Of a stretch of DNA of 64,000 nucleotides, positions 1 to 7,645 are shown piece after piece; position 1 is the first letter of the stretch; each line of letters begins with the position of its first letter. Below the pieces are notes generated by a model. It was not told the origin of the DNA, did not search any database, and saw only the letters and a list, made by a program, of their open reading frames with translations. This stretch comes from Clostridiales bacterium SIT11 (lineage in GTDB: Bacteria; Bacillota; Clostridia; Tissierellales; Peptoniphilaceae), in assembly GCA_001299455.1 (NCBI GenBank), contig CYUK01000003.1, forward strand, positions 744,001 to 808,000. Direction: 5' to 3'. A program made the position numbers and the translations under genes.

Positions 1-1541
1 TTATAGTCAATAAGACGTTCTACAGTCATGTCTTCTGCTAATTCAACTACATCATATGGGTTAAGATTGTAGTTTAATGGGAATGCAGCTTTGTAAGCTT
101 TTAAATCATAAGCTTTTTTATCTGTTGGACGATATCCAGATTCTTGTGCAGTAACTTTGTAAGAGTTAGTTCCTGCTGTTACAATACGAACTACATTGGA
201 ATCCCAATTATCTTTGTCAACAACACCAAAAACAACTACTTTTGCTTCTTTAACGCCAGAACGTTTTAAAAGATCATAACCAACGTAAACTTTTTCAATT
301 TTTTTAGTGTCTCTATCGAAAAGTTTTAGAGCGGCATCTGCATCTTTTACTTCTGTTAATTGTTTTTTAGCATAATCTGCTACAAAATAACGAGTTTTAG
401 AGTTAGTGTCTACGGATACTTCATCTTTTGTAAGAGTTGTACCATCATTGATGATTGCACCCTTTTCAAATTTAATAGTATCTAATTCACGATCAACTAA
501 AACTGCTTTTGTTGCTCTTCCAGTTTCAATTGTGTTTTGAGCAACACCTTCCCAACCATTACCATAAAGGGCTAGGTCTATTGGGTTACCTAATTGAACG
601 ATGTGAGATACATTGCCTTTATCGTCAGCTAGTACACGAACTAAAGAACCAATGTAGTATTTTTCATCTTTGCTGTTTACTACATTTAGCCAATTAATTT
701 CTTGACTTGTAGCGCGGTCTTTTTTACTGTAGTTGGCTGGTACAAAGTTTGTAGAAGCATCTACAGTAAATTCCTTCTTAAGGTCACCTTGGTTTAGGGT
801 AATCTTGTTTGCAGAAGCTGCAGAGATGATACCCATTGTTTCGTGAGCTGGAAGGTTACGAAGTTCACCTAATTTGTAAAGTGCGTTGTAAAGCATTACA
901 AAAGCGTCTTCACGTACAGCAGCTTTAGAAGAATCTTCAACTTTTACGCCATCAAGGATTCCTAATTGAGCAGCCCAAGCCATCCAGTCTCTTGGCCATA
1001 CGGCAGTTTTGAAGTCTGCTTGAGTTAAGTCGTCTTTTACAAGAACAACTAACATTTTAGCAAGTTCAACGTAAGTTACGTCATTTTCTGGTTTGAAGGA
1101 ACCGTCAACATAGCCGTGTAAGAATGGAAGTGCATTCTTGGGGCTAGCCATAGTAGTTCCTACTGTGATAAATCCATTTGCCCAATGGTCATTTTTCACA
1201 TCAGAATATGGTTTTACTTGTCCGTGGATCTTAGTAGCTAGATCTTGACGTCCAATAGCGTATACTAAAAGTTTAGTAATTTCAGCTCTTTGGATGTTTT
1301 TGTCTAGTGCTAAATCGTTGTTCTTTTCGTCTTTGTACATTTTACGTCCAAGGACGATTTCGTTGTCAACGAGCCATTGAACTTTCTCGTTATTGTCTTT
1401 CTTTTCGGGTACTTTTTTAGTTTCTTCAACTTTAGTATCCTTTTTTGCGTCAGCTTTTGGAGCTTCAGCAGCAAAGACAGAACCGAAAGTTCCTAGTACC
1501 ATGACTAGTGCTAGTACTAGAGAAAGAAATTTCTTGTTCAT
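1..1541 (-). CDS. S-layer homology (SLH) domain surface protein, C-terminus cut off by window edge
   Basis: The reading frame is open from an ATG at 1541 to the window edge (513 codons seen), so the C-terminus is missing. The start is preceded by a clean TAAGGAGGTC site. Residues 1-24 form a signal peptide (MNKK, hydrophobic core, VFA-A cleavage), followed by a Lys/Glu-rich linker. Three SLH-like repeats lie at about 55-97, 111-168 and 182-225 (for example YSDVKNDHWA and PENDVTYVELAKML). SLH domains anchor exported proteins to secondary cell wall polymers, so this is likely an S-layer or wall-bound protein. The remaining 290 residues are beta-rich, and I do not recognise them. Codon choice favours GTT, GCT and ACT, unlike most neighbours, as expected for a very abundant protein. 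It stands alone, downstream of the ribosomal operon's terminator and a repeat cluster. Confidence 0.88.
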   Translation of the reverse strand, partial: MNKKFLSLVLALVMVLGTFGSVFAAEAPKADAKKDTKVEETKKVPEKKDNNEKVQWLVDNEIVLGRKMYKDEKNNDLALDKNIQRAEITKLLVYAIGRQDLATKIHGQVKPYSDVKNDHWANGFITVGTTMASPKNALPFLHGYVDGSFKPENDVTYVELAKMLVVLVKDDLTQADFKTAVWPRDWMAWAAQLGILDGVKVEDSSKAAVREDAFVMLYNALYKLGELRNLPAHETMGIISAASANKITLNQGDLKKEFTVDASTNFVPANYSKKDRATSQEINWLNVVNSKDEKYYIGSLVRVLADDKGNVSHIVQLGNPIDLALYGNGWEGVAQNTIETGRATKAVLVDRELDTIKFEKGAIINDGTTLTKDEVSVDTNSKTRYFVADYAKKQLTEVKDADAALKLFDRDTKKIEKVYVGYDLLKRSGVKEAKVVVFGVVDKDNWDSNVVRIVTAGTNSYKVTAQESGYRPTDKKAYDLKAYKAAFPLNYNLNPYDVVELAEDMTVERLIDY

Positions 1542-1575
1542 TTGTCTTTCGACCTCCTTATATATTTGTAGATCT

Positions 1576-1598
1576 ACAAAAACCTGTGAGGTTTTTGT
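1576..1598 (-). promoter_or_regulatory. Leader hairpin in the SLH gene 5' UTR
   Basis: An inverted repeat with 10-bp arms (ACAAAAACCT / AGGTTTTTGT) and a 3-nt loop lies about 35 nt upstream of the SLH gene start. It has no following T-run long enough for a clear terminator. A role in mRNA stability is inferred, as known for other S-layer leaders. Confidence 0.5.
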
Positions 1599-1691
1599 CG
1601 TGCTATAAGGAAATATTCCAGACGAACATCATTTCTTGTTCTCACTTTCATGAGAGATATGAAGTTGTCATAGAACATTTCTTATAGTCTT

Positions 1692-1720
1692 ATTATACAT
1701 AAAGTTTCTCCGGATGTCCA
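1692..1720 (-). promoter_or_regulatory. Sigma-70-type promoter of the SLH gene
   Basis: On the minus strand, TGGACA (1715-1720) is followed after 17 nt by TATAAT (1692-1697). This predicts transcription starting near 1685 and a 5' UTR of about 145 nt containing the hairpin at 1576-1598. Confidence 0.65.
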
Positions 1721-1962
1721 CAACTTCATTTTTTCGTAACCAAATAGTAATATTTGAAGGGGGAGGATTTTGTGGTGGTTTTGTAGGGGCGACTTTATGT
1801 CGCCCGTTGTGGGTTGATTTATTTCTATCGACTCTTGTCGCTCTTTGCTACATTTTCATTCTTGGTTCTTCGGGCTGCACAAGGCAGCCCCTACGTTGGA
1901 TACTCTCCAATACACATTTTTCTAAGTAGAGAAATGTAGGTCCTAAAAAATATAGAAAATGA

Positions 1963-2046
1963 AGGAAATAAGCCGAGGCCCGTGAAGAAAATTTCGCTGT
2001 TTGAGCGAAGCGAGTTCGAAATTTTTAGGGCCTTGACTTATTTCCT
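1963..2046. repeat. Long-hairpin repeat module, copy 1
   Basis: The outer arms AGGAAATAAG..CTTATTTCCT enclose GAGGCCC..GGGCCTT and an inner AATTTCG..CGAAATT, so the whole 84 bp folds on itself. Copies lie at 5332-5413 (same orientation) and about 9761-9840 (inverted). The roughly 60 bp to its left is also shared with copy 2. Confidence 0.8.
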
Positions 2047-2456
2047 ACTTTCAGTGCGTTAGGGTGAGAGGATGGGGCTTGGGGAAGGATAGGGCGAATC
2101 ATGACGCCCTACCTCCTTCCCCAATAGGAAAAGAAGGGAAGAATTGGTTTTAGAAGAAAAATAAATAAAAGATATTTCTTCTATATAATTTATCTTATCA
2201 ATCGTTATATTTTCTTCATCGGTCCTTCGGGCCTGACCAGCAGGCCCCTACGTTGGATATTTCTCTGTAGCAGACCTCGTAGGAGGCGACGTTGAAGCCC
2301 TAGCCCAAAATCTTTGATTTTGCGGCAGGTCTCATGCCAAGAACAATTCGTAGGGGCGACCTGGTGTCGCCCAAAAGTTGGTTGGCCATTGATTGGCAGA
2401 AATCCACGGCCCTGTGGCTCATTACTACATTTTCATTCTCGGTCCTTCGGGCTGGT

Positions 2457-2564
2457 ACAACTTTTCATCAGCTCAAGTTCGCTAAAGCTCCTTTCGCTGT
2501 GAAAGACTGCATCTGACCTACCTGCGACTCGAGCAAAGCTCTCGTCGGGTTAGGTCATGAACAA
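2457..2564 (+). repeat. 108-bp nested element, copy a
   Basis: This segment is bounded by ACAA on both sides and sits inside the loop of a GGGCTG/CAGCCC palindromic repeat (2441-2576). Its right half folds as TGACCTA..TAGGTCA enclosing CGAC..GTCG and GAGC-AAA-GCTC. It is almost identical to four other copies, all the same length and orientation. Confidence 0.85.
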
Positions 2565-2583
2565 GGCAGCCCCTACAATATAA

Positions 2584-2605
2584 AAAAGAGCCTTTCGGCT
2601 CTTTC
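2584..2605 (-). terminator. Rho-independent terminator after rplA
   Basis: AAAGAGCC-TTTC-GGCTCTTT (2585-2604) on the minus strand is followed by a T-run. The hairpin begins almost directly after the rplA stop codon, so the operon ends at rplA. Confidence 0.9.
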
Positions 2606-3307
2606 TTATAGTTCTGCTAATTTTTGTCCATTTAATTTAATTCCTGGCCCCATGGTTGTGGATAGGGTGACGGATTTTAAATATTTTCCTTTGGCGGCGG
2701 CTGGACGGGCCTTGATAATGGCTTGAACTAGAACTTTAAAGTTTTCGCTCAATTTTTCTGGTCCAAAGGATACTTTTCCAATGGGTACATTGATAATGGC
2801 TGCTTTATCAACACGGTATTCTACTTTCCCTGCTTTAATATCATTGATGGCTTTTTCTAATTCAAAGGTAACGGTTCCGGATTTGGGGTTTGGCATTAAG
2901 CCTTTGGGTCCTAGGATCCGACCGATTTTTCCAACAACGCCCATCATGTCTGGAGTGGCTACGACGGTATCAAATTCAAACCAGTTTTCTTTTTGAATTT
3001 TTTCTACGTATTCTTCGCCACCGACATAGTCTGCGCCGGCTGCTTCGGCTTCTTTAATTTTGTCGCCTTTGGCTAGGACTAGGACACGGTTGGTTTTTCC
3101 TGTTCCGTTTGGTAGGACGACGGTTCCCCGGACTTGTTGGTCTGCGTGACGGGGGTCGACGCCTAAACGGACTGCAAGTTCTACTGTTTCATCAAAGTTC
3201 GCCTTGGATGTTTTTCCGATTAATTCTAGGGCTTCATCGACTTCATAGAATTTAGAACGGTCAACAAGTTTTAGGCTTTCTTGGTATTTTTTTCCTCTTT
3301 TTGCCAT
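2606..3307 (-). CDS. rplA: 50S ribosomal protein L1
   Basis: This 233-residue protein has the usual L1 length and sequence, with the conserved core [19 protein letters not shown] in the middle of the chain. L1 binds 23S rRNA at the L1 stalk and helps move the deacylated tRNA out of the E site; in many bacteria it also represses its own operon. The start at 3307 has GGAGGTAAAG upstream. It follows rplK with a 42-nt gap and is the last gene of rpmG-secE-nusG-rplK-rplA. Unusually, rplJ and rplL do not follow: a terminator hairpin sits immediately after the stop codon. Confidence 0.98.
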   Translation of the reverse strand: MAKRGKKYQESLKLVDRSKFYEVDEALELIGKTSKANFDETVELAVRLGVDPRHADQQVRGTVVLPNGTGKTNRVLVLAKGDKIKEAEAAGADYVGGEEYVEKIQKENWFEFDTVVATPDMMGVVGKIGRILGPKGLMPNPKSGTVTFELEKAINDIKAGKVEYRVDKAAIINVPIGKVSFGPEKLSENFKVLVQAIIKARPAAAKGKYLKSVTLSTTMGPGIKLNGQKLAEL

Positions 3308-3349
3308 TTACTTTACCTCCTTGTGGTTCAAACGACCTGGGTCTCCCAC

Positions 3350-3772
3350 TTACTCGACTTCAATACCCATACTGCGTGCAGTTCCTGCCACCATAGACAT
3401 GGCGGATTCCAGGTTGGCTGCGTTTAGGTCGGGCATTTTAATTTCTGCGATTTCCTTTACTTGGGCCTTGGTGAGTTTCCCTACTTTGTTTTTATTGGGT
3501 TCTCCAGATGCCTTGTCCAGCTTAAGGGCTTTTTTAATTAAAACGGCAGCTGGTGGGGTTTTTGTAATAAATGTAAAGGAACGGTCTTGGTAGACGGTGA
3601 GTACAACGGGGATGATTAGACCTGCTTGGTCTTGGGTCTTGGCGTTGAACTCTTTTGTAAATTGCATAATGTTAACACCGTGGGGTCCTAGTGCGGTCCC
3701 TACTGGTGGTGCAGGTGTTGCCTTTCCTGCTGGAATTTGTAGTTTTACGATAGCTATGACTTTCTTTGCCAT
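3350..3772 (-). CDS. rplK: 50S ribosomal protein L11
   Basis: The 140 residues match L11 throughout ([37 protein letters not shown]). L11 forms the GTPase-associated centre with 23S rRNA. A longer in-frame start exists at 3787, but AGGAGGTGC sits six nucleotides before the ATG at 3772 and the family starts with MAKK, so 3772 is preferred. The gene lies 64 nt downstream of nusG and 42 nt upstream of rplA in the same operon. Confidence 0.97.
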   Translation of the reverse strand: MAKKVIAIVKLQIPAGKATPAPPVGTALGPHGVNIMQFTKEFNAKTQDQAGLIIPVVLTVYQDRSFTFITKTPPAAVLIKKALKLDKASGEPNKNKVGKLTKAQVKEIAEIKMPDLNAANLESAMSMVAGTARSMGIEVE

Positions 3773-3836
3773 AGTGCACCTCCTCAAATGTGGTATAGCG
3801 GGGTTTCCCTCCCACTAGTTTGTGATATGCGTACGA

Positions 3837-4397
3837 TTAGGATTTTTTTACTTGTCTGAAATCCAGTTCCATGCTGGTGTCTCGCCCAAACATGGAAATC
3901 ATTACAGTTAACTTGCCTCGGTCTTCGTCGACTTCATTGATGGTGGCCATAAAGTCTTTAAAGGGCCCATCAATGACTTGGACAACATCGCCCACTTCAT
4001 AGAGTCCTGAATAGTCTACTTTGTCGCCTACACCTAAGGATAAGACTTCTTCATCGCTTAGGGGGACTGGTTTTGATCCGGGTCCTACAAAGCCTGTCAC
4101 TCCACGGGTATTCCGTACAAGATACCAGGATTCGTCATTCATAATCATTTTTACCAGGACATAGGAGGGGAATACTTTCCTCTCTTTGACAACTTCTTTG
4201 CCGTTCCGCATGGAGACATATTCTTCCATGGGGACTTGGATATCGAAGATGAGGTTGTCCATGTTCCGGTTTTTAACAAGGGATTCCATATTCATTTTTA
4301 CCTTGTTTTCATGGCCGGAGTAGGTATGGATGACGTACCAGCGAGCTTGTGGATGGTCTTTGTTGGATTCTAATACATCGTCAGTCAATTTAATCAC
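3837..4397 (-). CDS. nusG: Transcription termination/antitermination protein NusG
   Basis: This 186-residue protein has an N-terminal NGN domain (ARWYVIHTYSGHENKV, residues 18-110) and a C-terminal KOW domain (VGDVVQVIDGPFKDF, about 130-186). NusG binds RNA polymerase to promote processivity and links it to Rho or the ribosome. The start is GTG and directly abuts the secE stop (TAG-GTG), with only a weak Shine-Dalgarno inside the end of secE, so translation is probably coupled to secE. The order secE-nusG-rplK-rplA is the standard bacterial arrangement. Confidence 0.96.
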   Translation of the reverse strand: MIKLTDDVLESNKDHPQARWYVIHTYSGHENKVKMNMESLVKNRNMDNLIFDIQVPMEEYVSMRNGKEVVKERKVFPSYVLVKMIMNDESWYLVRNTRGVTGFVGPGSKPVPLSDEEVLSLGVGDKVDYSGLYEVGDVVQVIDGPFKDFMATINEVDEDRGKLTVMISMFGRDTSMELDFRQVKKS

Positions 4398-4661
4398 CTA
4401 TGCGCCTACAATAAAACCAAGGATGCCTCGGAAGATGTAGTCTAATAGGTAGATGGCTAGGGCGACGACGATACTGACTACAATAACAACGCCGGAGTAT
4501 TTTGCGACTTGTTGTTTTGTGGGCCAGATGACTTTTTTGAACTCAGAGCGAACACCGCGAAAGTACTTCCCTGTTGATTTGCTGTCTTGTTCTTTTTTGG
4601 ACAAGGATTTATTGCCAGGGTTTGTTTTATTGGATTTCGCAGTTTTGGTTGAGGTCGCCAT
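4398..4661 (-). CDS. secE: Preprotein translocase subunit SecE
   Basis: This small membrane protein (87 residues) has a charged, Lys/Ser-rich cytoplasmic N-terminus, the SecE signature FRGVRSEFKKVIWPTKQQV at about 34-52, and one transmembrane helix (VVIVVSIVVALAIYLLDYIF). SecE clamps SecY in the SecYEG export channel. The ATG at 4661 has GGAGGGATTC upstream. It lies between rpmG and nusG and its stop codon touches the nusG start. Confidence 0.95.
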   Translation of the reverse strand: MATSTKTAKSNKTNPGNKSLSKKEQDSKSTGKYFRGVRSEFKKVIWPTKQQVAKYSGVVIVVSIVVALAIYLLDYIFRGILGFIVGA

Positions 4662-4673
4662 TGAATCCCTCCT

Positions 4674-4823
4674 TTACTTGGTTTCCTTGTGGTTAGTGTG
4701 GGTCTTGCAGAATTTGCAATATTTTTTTAGTTGCAGACGTTCCGTATTGTTTTTCTTGTTTTTGAATGTGACGTAATTGCGGTTTTTGCATTCTTCACAT
4801 TCCATAATTGCGCGATCAGCCAT
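4674..4823 (-). CDS. rpmG: 50S ribosomal protein L33 (zinc-binding form)
   Basis: This 49-codon gene starts at 4823 with CAGGAGGTGC upstream. The protein contains CEEC (residues 9-12) and CKFC (36-39), the two Cys pairs of the zinc-ribbon (C+) form of L33, plus the typical [15 protein letters not shown] stretch. It is the first gene of the rpmG-secE-nusG-rplK-rplA operon, 12 nt before secE, as in many Bacillota. The promoter at 4890-4918 drives it. Many Bacillota also carry a zinc-free paralogue for zinc starvation; none is in this window. Confidence 0.94.
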   Translation of the reverse strand: MADRAIMECEECKNRNYVTFKNKKNNTERLQLKKYCKFCKTHTNHKETK

Positions 4824-4856
4824 TTTGCACCTCCTGTTTTAATGCAACTTAAAGAG

Positions 4857-4876
4857 GACCCTAAAGATTTAGGGTC
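4857..4876 (-). promoter_or_regulatory. Hairpin at the 5' end of the rpmG operon leader
   Basis: GACCCTAAA/TTTAGGGTC forms a 9-bp stem with a 2-nt centre, starting a few nucleotides after the predicted transcription start. It could protect the mRNA 5' end. No long T-run follows it in the minus direction, which argues against a terminator. Confidence 0.55.
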
Positions 4877-4889
4877 TTCAATCTAGAAT

Positions 4890-4918
4890 AGTATAGCATA
4901 TGGGGCGGGGGGTGTCAA
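4890..4918 (-). promoter_or_regulatory. Strong promoter of rpmG-secE-nusG-rplK-rplA
   Basis: TTGACA (4913-4918), 17 nt of C-rich spacer, then TATACT (4890-4895) on the minus strand, which is near-consensus for the housekeeping sigma factor. Confidence 0.85.
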
Positions 4919-5142
4919 GGAGAGGGGATTGGTTTTGGGTGGTTTTTTAGGGGTTTATTTTGTCTGTCGTCATATGTTTTATCGTTGGTCCTTCGGGCCT
5001 GACCAGCAGGCCCCTACATTGGATATTCCCCTGTTGCAGACCTCGTAGGGGCGACTTCATGTCGCCCCTTGTGGATTAATTTATTTCTATCAACTCTTGT
5101 CACTCATTGCTACATTTTCATTCTTGGTTCTTCGGGCCTGGT

Positions 5143-5250
5143 ACAACTTTTCATCAGCTCAAGTTCGCTGACGCTCCTTTCGCTGTGAAAGACTGCATCT
5201 GACCTACCTACGACTCGAGCGAAGCTCTCGTCGGGTTAGGTCATGAACAA
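5143..5250 (+). repeat. 108-bp nested element, copy b
   Basis: Bounded by ACAA on both sides, inside the palindromic repeat 5126-5262. It differs from copy a at only a few positions. Confidence 0.85.
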
Positions 5251-5331
5251 GGCAGCCCCTACAGTGGATTTTTCTTCAATACATATTTTTCTTAAATAAA
5301 AAATGTAGGTCCTGGAAACTATTGAAAATGA

Positions 5332-5413
5332 AGGAAATAAGTCGAGGCCCGTAAAAAAATTTCGCTGTCTGAGCGTAGCGAGTTCGAAATTTTTAGGGCT
5401 TCGATTTATTTTC
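5332..5413. repeat. Long-hairpin repeat module, copy 2
   Basis: Same orientation and fold as 1963-2046, with compensating or tolerated changes in the arms. Confidence 0.8.
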
Positions 5414-5448
5414 TACTTCCAGTAAGTTTGGGGTGGATGGGGAGGTCC

Positions 5449-5492
5449 TAGGAGGGGCAAGGGGCATCGTAGCCCCTAGGCCCCTCCTAGGT
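5449..5492. repeat. Two-tier hairpin module, CCTAGGAGGGG type
   Basis: Outer arms CCTAGGAGGGG/CCCCTCCTAGG and inner arms GGGGC/GCCCC surround an ATCGTA loop. An inverted counterpart lies at about 9585-9630. At the matching point of cluster A (about 2077-2122) the outer arms are instead TTGGGGAAGGA/TCCTTCCCCAA. Confidence 0.8.
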
Positions 5493-5805
5493 AAAGATAA
5501 AATAGTTTATTTAAAGAAATATAAGTTAAGGGATATTTCTTCTATGTAATTTATATTGCCTGTCGGAATATTTTCTTCCCCGGTCCTTCGGGCCTGACGA
5601 GCAGGCCCCTACATTGGATATTCCCCCGTTGCAGACCTCGTAGGGGCGACTTCATGTCGCCCGTTGTGGGTTAATTTATTTCTATCGACTCTTATCGCTC
5701 ATTGCTATATTTTCATTCTTGGTTCTTCGGGCTGCACAAGGCAGCCCCTACGAATGCCAGGTTAGGGCTTCAACGTCGCCCTACTTTGGACTCCAGCTAG
5801 AAAAC

Positions 5806-5835
5806 AAAAAAAGGAAGGGGCTTCCTTCCTTTTAT
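5806..5835 (-). terminator. Terminator after the DUF1232 gene
   Basis: On the minus strand, GGAAGGAAGCCCCTTCC is followed by seven T residues, eight or so bases past the stop codon. Confidence 0.8.
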
Positions 5836-5842
5836 CTTCTCA

Positions 5843-6226
5843 TCACTTCATTTCTCTCCATTTTTCATAGGCTTCCAATTCTGTATGAACGCGTTTTAGG
5901 ATGCTCATAAAGACGGCAATGTCGTCTAAATAGCCAATCCCTAAGATAAAATCAGGAATGATATCCAAAGGGCTTAAGAGGTAGAGAATGGCGACGACGA
6001 TTTTTAGCAAGTTTCCTTTTTTTACGCCTTTATAGCGGCCACGGGCCCAGTCCATAACTAGGTGAATGGCCAGGATGCCGTCGTGGCCCAGGGTTTCCAG
6101 GCCGTCTTTGTCGGAGATTTTATTAATGGCTTCCACAGAAAGGGAAAAGAGTTTTCCTTTATTTCCTAGAAGTTTTAAGGCTTTTGGGGTCCAGCGTTTG
6201 ATAATCTTATTGGTATCTATTTTCAT
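5843..6226 (-). CDS. DUF1232 (YkvA-like) small membrane-associated protein
   Basis: The 127 residues carry the DUF1232 signature YLLSPLDIIPDFILGIGYLDD at about 83-103, a hydrophobic segment ending in a conserved PxDxIPD motif. The biochemical function of the family is unknown. The ATG at 6226 has GGAGGCGGAT upstream. It lies 51 nt downstream of the second mgtE gene on the same strand and is followed by its own terminator, so it may be the last gene of the mgtE transcript. I infer no role from this. Confidence 0.85.
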   Translation of the reverse strand: MKIDTNKIIKRWTPKALKLLGNKGKLFSLSVEAINKISDKDGLETLGHDGILAIHLVMDWARGRYKGVKKGNLLKIVVAILYLLSPLDIIPDFILGIGYLDDIAVFMSILKRVHTELEAYEKWREMK

Positions 6227-6277
6227 ATCCGCCTCCTTACTTGGTTTTTATACCCAATTGGGTTTTTTTCAACCAGG

Positions 6278-7636
6278 CTAGGCAATTTTTGTCAGGATAA
6301 GACCGGCCAGGTTAAAGTAAACGACCAAAACCAGGGCGTCAATAATGGTGGTAATAATGGCGGAGCTCATAAGGGCCGGGTCTTGGCCGAGTTTTTCCAT
6401 GATAATGGGCAAGAGGGCGCCTAGGAGCTTGGATAGAATGACGGTAATCATCATGGTCAGGGTGACCAGGATGCTGACGCCGATGTCTGTTCCAATGAGA
6501 ATGAGGCGGAGGAGGTTGACCATGGCCAGGGCAAAGCCGACAACCATGCCGACCCGGGCTTCCTTCCACATAATATAGAAGACATCTTTCAGTTCCACTT
6601 CGCCTGTGGCCAGGCCCCGGATGACGACGGTGGAGGACTGGGATCCGGTGTTTCCCCCGGTCCCGGTAATCATGGGGATAAAGGCGGTTAATAAAATATA
6701 GCGAGAAATAATGTCATCGTAATGTTTGATGATGCCGGCGGAGATGGTGCCGGAAATCATGAGGATGAGGAGCCAGGGAATCCGGTTCTTGGCCAGCTGC
6801 CAGGGGGTTTCTTCCATATAGTCGTCATCGGAGTCGCCGCCAATCCCTACCATCCGGTGGAAGTCTTCGGTGTCGATGTTTTCAATGATTTCCAAGATGT
6901 CGTCAAAGGTGATAATCCCTGTGAGCCGGTGTTCCTGGTCCACAACGGGAAGGGCCAGGAAGTCGTATTTTTGAAAGCGTTCGGCGACTTCTTCGATGGG
7001 ATCCAGGGTTTTGACGTAGATGACGTCTTCCAGCATGAGGTCGTCAATTAAGGTGTCGTCATCAGCAACGACCAGCTCCCGGAGGGAGACAAAGCCCAGG
7101 AGGGTGTTTTTTTCGTCGACCACATAGCAGGTGTAGACCATTTCTGAGTCTTCTCCATATTCCCGGATGTAGTCCATGGCTTCCCGGACGGTCATTTCCG
7201 GTTTTAGGGACAGGTATTCAATGGTCATCTCGGACCCGGCAGTGTCGTCGGGATACATGAGAAATTCATTGATTTTACGTCTTTCTTCGGGGGTGGAGGC
7301 GGACAGAACCTTGGTGACAATAGTTGGCGGGACTTCTTCCAAGAGATCAATCATATCGTCAAAGTAGAGGTCCTCCATCAGGGCCAGCATTTCCTTGTCG
7401 GTAATGGCGTTAATCAGATTGATTTGCCGGTTTTGTCCCATGTAGGTAAAGACGTCAATGGCTTTTTCCTTAGGCAGCATCCGGTAGATAATGAGGGCAT
7501 CGGCATCTTCTAATTCTTCTAAGAGTTCTGCCAGGTCGGCTTCGTTCATGACGCTGACTTGTTCTTTAATGCCCAGCATGTCCTTGGATTCCAGCATTTT
7601 TTTAAATTGTTCTAGATATTGTGATTCTTCCATCAT
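6278..7636 (-). CDS. mgtE: Magnesium transporter MgtE, downstream paralogue
   Basis: This 452-residue protein has the full MgtE layout: an N-terminal alpha-helical MgtE_N domain (about 20-130), two CBS domains (about 135-255, including LALPVVDQEHRLTGI), a linker helix, and a C-terminal five-helix membrane domain (about 285-450) with the conserved TGGNTGSQSS pore segment. MgtE is a Mg2+ channel gated by Mg2+ bound to the cytosolic domains. TTAGGAGAAAACC precedes the ATG at 7636. It follows a second mgtE by 9 nt, so the two are co-transcribed. A 48-bp stretch in the second CBS domain is identical in both genes. Confidence 0.95.
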   Translation of the reverse strand: MMEESQYLEQFKKMLESKDMLGIKEQVSVMNEADLAELLEELEDADALIIYRMLPKEKAIDVFTYMGQNRQINLINAITDKEMLALMEDLYFDDMIDLLEEVPPTIVTKVLSASTPEERRKINEFLMYPDDTAGSEMTIEYLSLKPEMTVREAMDYIREYGEDSEMVYTCYVVDEKNTLLGFVSLRELVVADDDTLIDDLMLEDVIYVKTLDPIEEVAERFQKYDFLALPVVDQEHRLTGIITFDDILEIIENIDTEDFHRMVGIGGDSDDDYMEETPWQLAKNRIPWLLILMISGTISAGIIKHYDDIISRYILLTAFIPMITGTGGNTGSQSSTVVIRGLATGEVELKDVFYIMWKEARVGMVVGFALAMVNLLRLILIGTDIGVSILVTLTMMITVILSKLLGALLPIIMEKLGQDPALMSSAIITTIIDALVLVVYFNLAGLILTKIA

Positions 7637-7645
7637 GGTTTTCTC

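Larger units (their letters stand above)
1742..2580. repeat. Intergenic repeat cluster A (mosaic of hairpin modules)
   Basis: There is no convincing gene in this stretch. It holds, in order: a GTAGGGGCGAC..GTCGCCC hairpin (1783-1806), a TTCGGGCTG..CAGCCCCTAC hairpin (1864-1894), a long hairpin module (1963-2046), a two-tier hairpin (about 2077-2122), a TTCGGGCCTG..CAGGCCCCTAC hairpin (2221-2251), a CAAAATC/GATTTTG hairpin block (about 2294-2340), another GGGCGAC hairpin (2350-2372) and the 108-bp element (2457-2564). The same modules recur in clusters B, C and D. Short open frames here are by-products of the repeats. Confidence 0.85.
4975..5790. repeat. Intergenic repeat cluster B
   Basis: There is no gene here. 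The modules are: TTCGGGCCTG hairpin (4987-5017), GGGCGAC/GTCGCCC hairpin (about 5045-5068), 108-bp element (5143-5250), long-hairpin module (5332-5413), two-tier hairpin (about 5449-5492), TTCGGGCCTG hairpin (5582-5612), GGGCGAC hairpin (5640-5662), TTCGGGCTG hairpin (5721-5751). The central part (about 5270-5680) follows cluster A (about 1900-2290) module for module, so the two are diverged copies of one composite unit. Confidence 0.85.

Noticed and set aside
1714-2516. Several short open frames in cluster A (for example at 1714-1929, 2314-2502)
   Set aside because: They run through palindromic repeat modules, have no Shine-Dalgarno site, and their translations recur in clusters B-D only because the DNA repeats do.
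6240-6275. ACCCAATTGGGT palindrome with a T-run between mgtE and DUF1232
   Set aside because: The stem has no loop and the T-run is on the wrong strand for the minus-strand genes, so a terminator is unlikely.
6345-7051. Long open frames opposite mgtE
   Set aside because: They are antisense shadows of a clearly conserved MgtE protein caused by GC-rich third positions.
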